DNA of 64,000 nt from Acidobacterium capsulatum ATCC 51196 (GTDB taxonomy: Bacteria; Acidobacteriota; Terriglobia; Terriglobales; Acidobacteriaceae), in the NCBI RefSeq assembly GCF_000022565.1, contig NC_012483.1, positions 1,984,001 through 2,048,000 on the forward strand, written 5' to 3'. Position numbers and translations under genes: made by a program. Below are positions 45,770-53,543 of this stretch, piece after piece (position 1 is the stretch's first letter; each line of letters opens with the position of its first letter). The notes beneath the pieces were generated by a model. The model was not told the DNA's origin, did no database searches, and saw nothing but the letters and a program-made list of their open reading frames with translations.

Positions 45770-46759
45770 TTGCTGCCTCATTTCACTCTGCCGACATCTG
45801 CTGAGATTTACCTTTTTGCCGGGCATCTGATCCGCATGCTGGTGATTCTGCTCGCCGCATGGATCGTGACGAGCCTGATTCACAAGTGGTTTCCGCATGT
45901 GCGCCGGCGCATGGTCGCCCACATGCTCACGCAGCGCGGCGGCTCAGACATTGAACTGGAAAAGCGCGCGACGACGATCAGCGCCATCATTCGCAAGGCA
46001 TTGGCCGGGGTGATTTGGGTGCTGGCGATCATCATGGCGCTCAAGGAAGCGGGCTTTGACATCGGGCCGATTCTGGCGGGCGCTGGCATTCTGGGTTTGG
46101 CCGTGGGCTTTGGCGCGCAGAACCTGGTGCATGACATTATCTCGGGCATGTTTCTGCTGCTGGAGAACCAGATTCGCGTGAACGATGTGGCCATTTTGAA
46201 TGGCACCGGCGGGCTGGTGGAGGCGATTCATCTGCGTACGACGGTGCTGCGCGGACAGGATGGCACGGTACACATCTTCCGCAATGGCTCGATCAACACG
46301 CTGTCGAACATGACCCATGGCTACTCCTACTATGTGTTTGACCTGGGCGTGGCCTACAAGGAAGACACCGATCACGTGATCGAGGTACTGAAGGGCATTG
46401 CCGATGAGCTGATGGAAGAGGAGAAGTTCAAGGCGATCATTCTGGAGCCGCTGGATGTGATTGGCGTGGACTCGTTTGGCGACTCGGCGGTGATGATCAA
46501 GGCGCGCTTCAAGACGGCGCCGATTCAGCAGTGGACGGTGGGCCGCGAGATGAACCGCCGCATCAAGAAGAAGTTTGATGAGGTGGGCATCGAGATTCCC
46601 TTCCCGCATACGAGCATCTACTTTGGCGAGGCAAGCAAGCCCTTCAAGCTGGAGATGCAGGGACCGGATCGCGAGCAGTTGAAGCAACTCATTCGCGAGA
46701 TACAGGAAGAGACGAAGAACGCGGCGGCGCTGGAAGGTGGCGCAGAGGCGAAGGCATAG
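45770..46759 (+). CDS. MscS-family mechanosensitive ion channel
   Basis: About 329 aa. Two N-terminal membrane helices and the pore helix (GILGLAVGFGAQNLVHDIISG) are followed by the MscS beta domain (NDVAILNGTGGLVEAIHLRT) and the cytoplasmic C-terminal region. It would release solutes under turgor stress. The start is uncertain: AGGAGG lies 10 bp before TTG 45770. ATG 45623 is in frame but has no ribosome site and adds an atypical leader. Confidence 0.88.
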   Translation: MLPHFTLPTSAEIYLFAGHLIRMLVILLAAWIVTSLIHKWFPHVRRRMVAHMLTQRGGSDIELEKRATTISAIIRKALAGVIWVLAIIMALKEAGFDIGPILAGAGILGLAVGFGAQNLVHDIISGMFLLLENQIRVNDVAILNGTGGLVEAIHLRTTVLRGQDGTVHIFRNGSINTLSNMTHGYSYYVFDLGVAYKEDTDHVIEVLKGIADELMEEEKFKAIILEPLDVIGVDSFGDSAVMIKARFKTAPIQQWTVGREMNRRIKKKFDEVGIEIPFPHTSIYFGEASKPFKLEMQGPDREQLKQLIREIQEETKNAAALEGGAEAKA

Positions 46760-46828
46760 GCGTTCGCGAAAATGACTGGAAGCAGAGGGCCCCGGCCGCG
46801 AGAATGCGAGCCGGGGCCTTCTTTTTGC

Positions 46829-47770
46829 TTATGCCGAGCGGCGGCGGCGTCCGCTGAGCAGGTAGATGGCGGCGCGCAGCTCGAGCAGCGGGTCGGCGGA
46901 GGGTTCGATGCCGTCGAGGCGCGGAATGGGATCGAAGATGATCTGCTTCTGCTGCGCGAGGGAGTCGGGCAGAACGGCGGTCAACTCCAGCATGCCGAGG
47001 TCGAGGACTTCGCGGCTCTCGGGCCAGTGCAGGGTGGCGTCATCGACGGCGTCGCCGGGCTCGGCCAACTGCACGCGCAGGTGAAAGCGGATGGGCTGGC
47101 TGGCGACGCGCTGGGCCAGTTCGTCATAGTGATAGTTTTCACCGATGGCGGCGACTTGCTCGGGGGTGAGGTATTCATTGCCTTGCCCGGGCGTGATGAT
47201 GTAGCGGCCGTAGCGGGTATGACCCTCGGCGTTGGTGAAGGCAAATGCGGTGACGGCGTAATAGGTTTCGCGGGCAAGGCTCGCGGGGAATGGCTTGGGA
47301 GCCTGAACGAAGGCCAGCGCGGCCGGGTGCGTGCCGAGGAACTGCTCGATGGGCTTGGGTGAAGGCACATCGGGTCCGCTGGCGGCGGCGGCGCGGAGAA
47401 AGTCGAGGAATTCGTAACCGTCGCGGGTGGGAAATCCATTCGTGGAATGGCTGACGATGTCGGTGTGGACGTGCTCGGCCAGGTGGAAGCGGATGGCGAG
47501 GCCGCGCGGGTTGGCGTCGCCAACGTTGTCCGGAATCTGCGGCAGCCCGGTGGAGTTGGAAAAGCGCACGGTGACGGGCGTGGAGTCCCGCTGGATATGA
47601 GCGGCGCGGGTGAGCGAGCGCGCCCGCGCCGAAGGCGTGAAGCTGCCTGTGAGCATGAGGCCCTTGGCGTGCGCGGCGCGAAAGCCGGGATGCAGGCCGA
47701 AGAGCTGGTCAAACATCTGGAGCAGATCGTTGGCGAGGGCGACGACTTTTTCGTCGTTGGGCAGCGGCAT
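46829..47770 (-). CDS. Catalase-family heme peroxidase (small, SrpA-like)
   Basis: A 313-aa protein, shorter than the 480-aa classical catalase. The distal His is in RAAHAKGLMLTGSFTP. The heme region includes VTVRFSNSTGLPQIPDNVGD and NPRGLAIRFHLAEH, and the C-terminal half has ETYYAVTAFAFTNAEGH. GAGGAG lies 7 bp before ATG 47770. Related small catalase-like proteins act as peroxidases, so hydrogen peroxide or organic peroxide defence is likely. It is monocistronic. Confidence 0.85.
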   Translation of the reverse strand: MPLPNDEKVVALANDLLQMFDQLFGLHPGFRAAHAKGLMLTGSFTPSARARSLTRAAHIQRDSTPVTVRFSNSTGLPQIPDNVGDANPRGLAIRFHLAEHVHTDIVSHSTNGFPTRDGYEFLDFLRAAAASGPDVPSPKPIEQFLGTHPAALAFVQAPKPFPASLARETYYAVTAFAFTNAEGHTRYGRYIITPGQGNEYLTPEQVAAIGENYHYDELAQRVASQPIRFHLRVQLAEPGDAVDDATLHWPESREVLDLGMLELTAVLPDSLAQQKQIIFDPIPRLDGIEPSADPLLELRAAIYLLSGRRRRSA

Positions 47771-47843
47771 GGGGGATCTCCTCGGAGTGGTTCGGGATAG
47801 TGAGGAGACTAAGGTAACAGAGCGAGGCAGTGGATTGTGTGAA

Positions 47844-47865
47844 GGGACTGGCTGCCCAGCGGCCT
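47844..47865. repeat. Short copy of the GGGACTGGC dispersed repeat
   Basis: GGGACTGGCTGCCCAGCGGCC resembles the starts of copies at 1713, 3092 and 26547. It lies between the divergent catalase-like and ion-channel genes. Confidence 0.45.
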
Positions 47866-48001
47866 GGTGGAAATAAGCAAGTCTCCCATGTGCCGCAGGC
47901 CGAACAGGCTCCGGCAAGTTCGCGAGGCATTAAATTTGCTGAATTGCGCGCACGATCTCGTGAATCAAAAAGCCTGGCAAGTTTGGCCGCTTAATCCAAT
48001 T

Positions 48002-48724
48002 ATGGTTTCTGCTTCGCACAAACATTCCGGGTCTCGGGATAATGCTCACCGAGGAGCGCGCTCCTCCAGACACTCCTGGCGTCATTGGATTCGCGTGCAT
48101 GAGGCGCGGCTCTTTCTGGTGGCTCTGCTGCTGCTGACCCTGCTGAGCCCGTTAGCTGACCTGTGGAAGTATGGACGCCTGCTGCTGGGACCGCCGGTAG
48201 TACTCATTGTGCTAACCACGGTTCATTATGGCCAGGCGAGCCGGCGAACCTTCTGGATTGCCCTGGTCGCGGCGATGGGGTGGCTGGTCACGTTGCCGGG
48301 GGTGGGACCATTTCCGGCAAATCCGTGGTGGTCAAGTCTGCTGATGATTGTGCTGAGCCTTCTAATGCTTGCCATGATGGGGCGTCAGTTCATTGGGGCG
48401 CGGTCTGTCAATGTCGAGACCATGTTTGCGGCGCTGTCAGGATATCTGCTACTTGCGACGCTCTGGTCGCAGATCTATGCGCTGATCGCCGCAGTGCGGC
48501 CAGAAGCCTTTCATTTCGGAGGCTCTGGGCCGCCAAAGCTCTACTCGCTGATGTACTTCAGCCTGCAGACGCTCACCTCTCTAGGACTAGGCGATGTTCT
48601 GCCGGTGGACCCATTTGCCCGCATGCTGACGGTAGTGGAAACGGTACTCGGCCAGTTCTACCTGGCAGCGGTGATCGGACGCCTGGCTTCGCTGGCCAGA
48701 CCCGAAGAGGAATCGACCGAGTAA
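48002..48724 (+). CDS. Two-pore-helix ion channel protein (potassium-channel-like)
   Basis: About 240 aa with four or five hydrophobic helices. After a P-loop (LYSLMYFSLQTLTSLGLGDV) the filter reads SLGLGD, where potassium channels have T-V-G-Y-G-D. A last helix follows (FARMLTVVETVLGQFYLAAVI). It belongs to the Ion_trans_2 type. The start is uncertain: ATG 48002 has no ribosome site, and an in-frame ATG at 47867 exists. Selectivity is not certain because of the altered filter. Confidence 0.8.
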   Translation: MVSASHKHSGSRDNAHRGARSSRHSWRHWIRVHEARLFLVALLLLTLLSPLADLWKYGRLLLGPPVVLIVLTTVHYGQASRRTFWIALVAAMGWLVTLPGVGPFPANPWWSSLLMIVLSLLMLAMMGRQFIGARSVNVETMFAALSGYLLLATLWSQIYALIAAVRPEAFHFGGSGPPKLYSLMYFSLQTLTSLGLGDVLPVDPFARMLTVVETVLGQFYLAAVIGRLASLARPEEESTE

Positions 48725-48776
48725 GCGAGACCCGGTGAGAGGAGTCAGTCTGGGCCGGGGCCTCGCTCTGTTTCCA

Positions 48777-48806
48777 TTGACCGGAAGGGCGGTTTGGGCT
48801 TAGACT
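48777..48806 (+). promoter_or_regulatory. Possible rpsT promoter
   Basis: TTGACC (48777-48782) and TAGACT (48801-48806) with an 18-bp spacer lie about 80 bp before the rpsT start. They are the best match in the spacer. Confidence 0.4.
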
Positions 48807-48885
48807 TAGGGTTTGCAGGGGATGTGGCTGTATTGCGCCGTTTGCCTGCATCCCATTTCAGCAAAGATTGAAGGATTTTTAGACC

Positions 48886-49161
48886 ATGGCGAACCATGTT
48901 TCTTCGCTCAAGCGCGCCCGTCAGACCGTACGCAAGACCGCAGTGAACCGTGCCAACAAGAGCCGCGTGCGTGGCTCGCTGCGCTCGCTGCGTGAGGCGA
49001 TTCAGAAGGGCGACGTGAAGGCCGCTCAGGAGCAGTACAAGGCAACGGCTTCGGCGCTCGACAAGAGCGTGCAGAAGGGCATTCTGCATGCCAACACTGC
49101 CTCCCGCTACAAGAGCCGCCTGAATGCCCGCGTCAAGGCGCTGGCCACCCAAGCTGCCTAA
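48886..49161 (+). CDS. rpsT: 30S ribosomal protein S20
   Basis: A 91-aa basic protein beginning [20 protein letters not shown], with [19 protein letters not shown] and a C-terminal [20 protein letters not shown]. This is the full-length S20 pattern; it binds 16S rRNA early in 30S assembly. It is a single-gene unit closed by a strong terminator. Confidence 0.97.
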
Positions 49162-49180
49162 AGCTTTCCGGCTCTCAGTC

Positions 49181-49211
49181 AAAAACTCCCGCCTTTGGGC
49201 GGGAGTTTTTG
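49181..49211 (+). terminator. Rho-independent terminator of rpsT
   Basis: ACTCCCGCC pairs with GGCGGGAGT around a TTTG-type loop, followed by TTTTT (49206-49210), 20 bp after the stop codon. Confidence 0.92.
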
Positions 49212-49257
49212 CGTTTTGGAGATCTGCCGCGAAAGCTCACAGAGCGCGGGGAAACTA

Positions 49258-49294
49258 CCCCACTCAAACCAACGGCGGGTTTGAATGGGGCACC
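49258..49294. repeat. Intergenic hairpin repeat ending GGGGCACC
   Basis: CCCCACTCAAACC (49258-49270) pairs with GGTTTGAATGGGG (49278-49290) apart from one mismatch, then CACC. It has the same design as the copies at 4061, 5051, 36245 and 50558 with a different stem sequence. Confidence 0.7.
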
Positions 49295-49332
49295 GCAGCG
49301 TGCGTTCTTGCTTTCGGAAAATCCTCTTTCAT

Positions 49333-49390
49333 GGAAAGCATGCTTGACATTGCTCGTATTGTGCGGCAAAGTGGAAAGCATGCTTTACAT
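49333..49390 (+). promoter_or_regulatory. Two operator-like repeats 40 bp apart upstream of a small membrane gene
   Basis: GGAAAGCATGCTTGACAT (49333-49350) and GGAAAGCATGCTTTACAT (49373-49390) differ at one base. Each contains the perfect palindrome AAGCATGCTT. The first ends in a -35-like TTGACA. Spacing is 40 bp, close to four helix turns. A dimeric regulator is expected, but none is encoded next to it. Confidence 0.6.
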
Positions 49391-49426
49391 CCGCGCAGAT
49401 TGCGGAAAAGCAGAAGGAGGATTTTT

Positions 49427-49654
49427 ATGTGTTGGCATGCGATTTCAGGGAATTCGGAAGCGCAGAAGTTGCGCCGGACGGCGGCGGTTTACTTTGCATT
49501 GTCCAGCTCAGTGAGCGGGACGGCGGTGGCGCTTGGGACGGGCACGCATCACTCGTTCTGGTTTGGAGCAGTGCTGGGTTTTGACATTGTGATGGTTTTG
49601 GCCGGGATCGTTTTTCTGAACAGGGCCGCGAAGATCGGGCGGGAGCAGCCGTAA
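49427..49654 (+). CDS. Small two-helix membrane protein, unknown function
   Basis: A 75-aa protein with AGAAGGAGG 6 bp before ATG 49427, a very strong ribosome site. Two hydrophobic segments (TAAVYFALSSSVSGTAVALG and FGAVLGFDIVMVLAGIVFL) flank a short THHSFW loop; the N-terminus has MCWHAIS. I do not recognise the family. The paired operators upstream indicate tight regulation. In many bacteria small membrane proteins of this type accompany an XRE regulator, which is absent here. Confidence 0.65.
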   Translation: MCWHAISGNSEAQKLRRTAAVYFALSSSVSGTAVALGTGTHHSFWFGAVLGFDIVMVLAGIVFLNRAAKIGREQP

Positions 49655-49683
49655 GCGAGATGCGGCGGGGGCTGGCGAAGAGC

Positions 49684-49711
49684 TACCGCGAAGACGCAAA
49701 GAACGCCAAGG
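49684..49711. repeat. Copy of the ACCGC-AAGACGC-AAG dispersed repeat
   Basis: TACCGCGAAGACGCAAAGAA, then CGCCAAGG, resembles 62037-62063. Repeats of this style are widespread in bacterial intergenic regions. The rest of the 142-bp spacer shows nothing else. Confidence 0.4.
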
Positions 49712-49796
49712 AAGCAGCTCGCGAAGATCCATTTCACCCAGACTTTGGACTGCGATGGGCACGTAGGCTTTGAGCGGGAGTGCTAGGCTGGGTGCC

Positions 49797-50411
49797 ATGA
49801 CGCGTTCGTTTTGCTGTGCCACTTTGCTGGCCTTTGCGATAGGTGGTGCTTTTGCCAGGGCGCAGAGCCCGGCTGTGGCCTGGGTGGGCTGTCCTGGAAC
49901 GGAAGTGGGATGCCAGGTGCAGGCATGGCGGGCCATGTGGCCTCCGGACCAGCCGGTGGAGGTGCTGCTGGCCAACCACGCCGGCTGGGTAGGGCTGAAC
50001 TTTATCACCATGACGCAGGAGCGGGTGCATGCGCGGCTGCGCACGGTGATTCCGACCATGGTGCCGGCGCTGGTGCAGGTGTTTCCACTGGCGCATGCCA
50101 GCCAGTCGCTGACGAACCGCCGGCCCACGCTGTATGTGCGCGTGAATGAGGGCTACACGGGCTACTACACTCCGCTGTCGGCGCACCTGGTGCGGCTGAA
50201 GGTGGACAAGAGCGAGCGCCGGATGCGGGTGACCTCGGGGGCAGATGTGGTGGTGATGCATGCGCGGTTTCCGGGCGCGGTGGCGGTGACGCGGCAGCGG
50301 CTGGATGGCGATGCGTTCTGGATAAGGCCGAAGAAGCCGCTGGAGCCGGGGGAGTATCTGGTGGTGTTTGGCTCGGCGGGCGGTAGCGGATTTGAGTTTG
50401 CGGTGAAGTGA
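49797..50411 (+). CDS. Secreted protein, unknown function
   Basis: A 204-aa protein from ATG 49797 with a signal peptide (CCATLLAFAIGGAFARA) cut before QSPAV. Two cysteines (GCPGTEVGC) start the mature protein. The remainder looks like beta strands ending in GEYLVVFGSAGGSGFEFAVK, reminiscent of the closing strands of Ig-like exported domains. I do not recognise the family. It is not clearly linked to its neighbours. Confidence 0.68.
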   Translation: MTRSFCCATLLAFAIGGAFARAQSPAVAWVGCPGTEVGCQVQAWRAMWPPDQPVEVLLANHAGWVGLNFITMTQERVHARLRTVIPTMVPALVQVFPLAHASQSLTNRRPTLYVRVNEGYTGYYTPLSAHLVRLKVDKSERRMRVTSGADVVVMHARFPGAVAVTRQRLDGDAFWIRPKKPLEPGEYLVVFGSAGGSGFEFAVK

Positions 50412-50450
50412 GGGATGAGAATCCACCGCTTTGGCTCTCTGTCCCTTAAG

Positions 50451-50588
50451 GTCTGAAGCCCATCCTTGTTTCGACTTTGCGGCACGGCTAAAGCCGTGCC
50501 CTGATACAGAATCCCTGCGGAAGGATCAAGCGAGCGACTGCGGCGTTCGGTGTTTTTCCCGGGTCCGAACGGACGGACCCGGGGTATC
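50451..50588. repeat. Two dispersed intergenic repeats: CTGAAGCC/CCTGATACAG and GGGG-type hairpin
   Basis: 50451-50515 has the layout of 2932-3000: CTGAAGCCC, hairpin GGCACGGC-TAAAGCCGTGCC, CCTGATACAG. At 50558-50588 CCCGGGTCCG pairs with CGGACCCGGG, followed by GTATCC; the stem is identical to those at 4061 and 5051. The convergent genes on both sides may use these as transcription ends. Confidence 0.75.
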
Positions 50589-50623
50589 CGGAGGGTGAGT
50601 GAAGCGCCTGGTGGATTGCCGCT

Positions 50624-51454
50624 CTAGTTGATTTCGAAGACGTCTTCGGCTTTGGCGGCCTGGACTTTGGCGTTTTCGGCCAGGGCGCGGGCGATGGCGT
50701 AGAAGGGCTTCGCCTGCGGAGAGTCTGGCCCGGCGAGAGCGATGGGCTGGCCCTGGTCGCCGCCCTCGCGGATGGCGGGCACCAGCTCGACTGAGCCGAG
50801 GAATGGAACGCCGAAGTCCCTGGCGGTGCGCTCGGCGCCGCCCTTGGAAAAGATGTCGATGATCTCCTGGCAGTGCGGGCAGGTGAAGTGGCTCATGTTC
50901 TCGACGACGCCGAGGATGGGCGCTTTGACCTCACGGAACATCTCGATGGCCTTGCGCGCGTCCTGCAGAGCCACGTCACTGGGCGTGGAGACGACGGCGG
51001 CGCCGGTGAGCGGCACGGTCTGCACGAGCGAGATGACTACGTCGCCGGTGCCCGGAGGCAGATCGACGATGAGGAAGTCGAGCTGGCCCCACTCCACCTG
51101 CTGCAGAAACTGGCGAATGATCTGGTGGAGCATGGGACCGCGCATGACGAGCGGCTTGTCGCCGGGCGAGAGAAAGCCAACCGAGATGACCTTGATGCCG
51201 TGCGCGGTGTTGGGCTCGATGCGGTTGTTGGGCAGCACCTTGGGCTGGTCAGTGGAGCCAAGCATGAGGGGCACGTTGGGGCCGTAGATATCCGCGTCAA
51301 TGAGGCCCACCTGATAGCCGAGCTTGGCGAGGGCGAGAGCGGTGTTGACGGCGACGGTGGTCTTGCCGACTCCGCCCTTGCCGGAACCGATGGCGACAAT
51401 GTGCGCGACGCCGGGCAGTGGCATGGGCGGCTGAGGAGTGTGTGCGTGAGCCAT
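50624..51454 (-). CDS. Mrp/ApbC-type Fe-S cluster carrier ATPase
   Basis: A 276-aa P-loop ATPase of the Mrp/NBP35 group from ATG 51454. The deviant Walker A motif is GSGKGGVGKTTVAVNTAL, followed by LIDADIYGPNVPLMLG and VDLPPGTGDV. The Cys pair that binds a bridging [4Fe-4S] cluster is in SHFTCPHCQE. It loads Fe-S clusters onto apo-proteins in the cytoplasm. The N-terminal FeS_assembly (DUF59) domain of longer Mrp proteins is absent. Confidence 0.92.
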   Translation of the reverse strand: MAHAHTPQPPMPLPGVAHIVAIGSGKGGVGKTTVAVNTALALAKLGYQVGLIDADIYGPNVPLMLGSTDQPKVLPNNRIEPNTAHGIKVISVGFLSPGDKPLVMRGPMLHQIIRQFLQQVEWGQLDFLIVDLPPGTGDVVISLVQTVPLTGAAVVSTPSDVALQDARKAIEMFREVKAPILGVVENMSHFTCPHCQEIIDIFSKGGAERTARDFGVPFLGSVELVPAIREGGDQGQPIALAGPDSPQAKPFYAIARALAENAKVQAAKAEDVFEIN

Positions 51455-51500
51455 ATTTATGAAATCCTTTCGTGGTTGCGAGGGGTTGGCCTCGATTTGC

Positions 51501-51574
51501 ATTCCCTCAGCGGCTAAAGCCGCGCAACTTTCTGCGGGTTCTTTCGTATGGGCTAAAGCCCATACCCTTCAGGG
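51501..51574. repeat. Two hairpins with TAAAGCC core
   Basis: GCGGCTAAAGCCGC (51511-51524) and GTATGGGCTAAAGCCCATAC (51547-51566) are hairpins of the same type as in 50451-50515 and 2932-3000. They lie upstream of the Mrp gene. Confidence 0.6.
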
Positions 51575-51609
51575 AAGCTGACGACTGCGATGGTGCAGCC
51601 GGTGGTGAC

Positions 51610-52158
51610 TTATTTGCTGCCGGGGCGCACGGTGCCCATCATGGGCGAATCAGAGGGGCGCGATTCGCGGCGGCGCTGCAGCTCCTGCTGGCGCAGCTCG
51701 CGGCGGCGGCCGGCGTCTTCATGGCGGCGCTTCTCTTCTTCACTCTCAGGCTCGAGCCGGGGCACGGGCACGCGGCGGCCTTGCGAGTCTACCGCTACAA
51801 AGGTGAGATAGGCCGAAGCCACATGGCGATGCATGCCGGCAATGGTGTTCTCGACCCAGATCTTCACGCCGACTTCCATGGAGGTGTTGAAAGCGCGGTT
51901 GACCGAGGACTTGAGGATGAGCAGGTCCCCGACATGCACGGGCGCGATGAAGTCGATGTGGTCCATCGAAGCGGTGACCACGTGCGTGCGCGAGTGGCGA
52001 TAGGCGGCCATGGCGCCGACGAGATCAATGAAGTGCATGAGGCGGCCGCCGAGCAGGTTGCCGAGGGTGTTGGTGTCATTGGGCAGAATCAGCTCGGTCA
52101 TTTCCGATTGCGATTCGGCGATGGTGCGCACGGGCAAAGAGTGTCCGGAGAATCCCAT
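51610..52158 (-). CDS. Acyl-CoA thioesterase (hotdog fold, YciA/BACH type)
   Basis: A 182-aa protein with one hotdog domain. TELILPNDTNTLGNLLGGRL carries the catalytic-type Asn/Asp, then MHFIDLVGAMAAYRH and VTASMDHIDFIAPVHVGDLL. It hydrolyses acyl-CoA to free acid and CoA. The C-terminal ~45 residues are very Glu/Arg-rich (SEEEKRRHEDAGRRRELRQQ), probably a charged helix or coiled coil. It is monocistronic. Confidence 0.9.
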   Translation of the reverse strand: MGFSGHSLPVRTIAESQSEMTELILPNDTNTLGNLLGGRLMHFIDLVGAMAAYRHSRTHVVTASMDHIDFIAPVHVGDLLILKSSVNRAFNTSMEVGVKIWVENTIAGMHRHVASAYLTFVAVDSQGRRVPVPRLEPESEEEKRRHEDAGRRRELRQQELQRRRESRPSDSPMMGTVRPGSK

Positions 52159-52359
52159 GGGTCTGGCTCTTTCTTATTGGTCAGTTGTGAAGCTGGCAAT
52201 CCAGCGGTTGAACCGAAAAAAGCTCCACTTACCAGTGTGGAGAAAGGCGGACATTTGAGCAAATGGCAGGACACACCCGGGGAAGACGTTTACCATACGA
52301 AAAAAGCAAGCGCCGCCAGCAGGCCGCGGCGCATCTTTTGAGTGTGAGGCTCCTGAACG

Positions 52360-52680
52360 ATGGACAAGATCGCAATGCTGACTGAAATTTTGACGCAGGA
52401 CCCCAAAAACGCCTTTGCGCGCTATGGGCTGGCCATGGAGTATGCCGGCCAGGGGGATGCGGCGACGGCATTGACGGAGTTTGACCGGCTGCTCATGGAC
52501 CATCCGGATTACACGGCTGGCTATTTTATGGCCGCGCAGACATTGGCGAAGAGTGAAGACAATGCTCGCGCCATCGTGTATCTGCGGCGCGGACTGGAAT
52601 CTGCCCGGCGCACCGGCAACCAGCATGCCCACAGCGAGATGCAGGCCATGCTGGATGAACTGGAAGCGATGAGCCTTTAG
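52360..52680 (+). CDS. Small TPR-repeat protein
   Basis: A 106-aa protein with about two and a half tetratricopeptide repeats (NAFARYGLAMEYAGQGDAAT, YTAGYFMAAQTLAKSEDNAR). It has no signal peptide and is probably a cytoplasmic protein-protein adaptor. It lies 122 bp upstream of the LON-domain gene on the same strand. Confidence 0.8.
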   Translation: MDKIAMLTEILTQDPKNAFARYGLAMEYAGQGDAATALTEFDRLLMDHPDYTAGYFMAAQTLAKSEDNARAIVYLRRGLESARRTGNQHAHSEMQAMLDELEAMSL

Positions 52681-52802
52681 CAGCAGCCTCGCAATGCCTG
52701 TGCATGCGCTCAGAAATCGCGCTGGAACAGAGCCTGGGGAATTTTCGTACCACCAACGACAGCACAGCACCACGCGCGAAGGACGCGCATAATAACGAAA
52801 CC

Positions 52803-53405
52803 ATGAAGATTCCTCTGTTTCCGCTGGACGTGGTGCTCTTTCCGGGCGCGCCGCTGCCGCTGCACATTTTTGAGGAACGATATCGCGAGATGTTCCGGCG
52901 ATGCATGGCGGAGCAGATTGATTTTGGTGTGGTGCGCGCGCAGGAGGACGGTCTGGCCGTGGTGGGCTGCACGGCGTCGATTGGCCGCGTGATGCACCGC
53001 TATGAAGACGGCCGGTTTGATGTGATGTGCCAGGGCGAGCGGCGCTTTGAGATTGAGCTGCTCGACGACACGCACGCTTATCTGCAGGCAGAGGTGGACT
53101 TTTTGCCGGATGATGGTCCAGAGGCAACGCGCGCCGAGCGCGAACAATGCGCGGCGCTGCACTTTGAGGCGATTGAGCTGGCACGGCTCGAACTGCCCAT
53201 GCCGCATCTTGATCTCGATAAGCCGATTGCTTTTTCGTTAGCGGCTGCACTGCCGGCGGATCTGGACTTTAAGCAGCAGTTGTTGGATATGCGCTCGGAT
53301 GCCAGCCGCACACGCAAGTTGCAGGAGTTTTATGAGGTGCTGCTGCCGCAGTTGCGCACCAGCTCGCCGATTCGGAAGGTTCAGGGCAACGGGCGCGTGA
53401 TGTAA
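52803..53405 (+). CDS. LON peptidase substrate-binding-domain protein
   Basis: A 200-aa protein from ATG 52803 starting MKIPLFPLDVVLFPGAPLPL. HIFEERYREMFRRC and GCTASIGRVMHRYEDGRFDV follow, the pattern of the N-terminal (LON) domain of Lon protease. It has no AAA or peptidase domain. Stand-alone LON-domain proteins are common, and their substrate role is inferred. An upstream frame to 52704 is less likely. Confidence 0.92.
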   Translation: MKIPLFPLDVVLFPGAPLPLHIFEERYREMFRRCMAEQIDFGVVRAQEDGLAVVGCTASIGRVMHRYEDGRFDVMCQGERRFEIELLDDTHAYLQAEVDFLPDDGPEATRAEREQCAALHFEAIELARLELPMPHLDLDKPIAFSLAAALPADLDFKQQLLDMRSDASRTRKLQEFYEVLLPQLRTSSPIRKVQGNGRVM

Positions 53406-53543
53406 GCACTACCAGCGGCAGATTGGATTTGGCGGCATGAAGTTGTCCGCAATTCCCGGCTACCGGCATGAGACTGCATCCTTCCTCATGGCTCACACAT
53501 CTTTTCTGAGTGCAGTAGGGTAAGAAAATAAGGAGTTTTGAGG

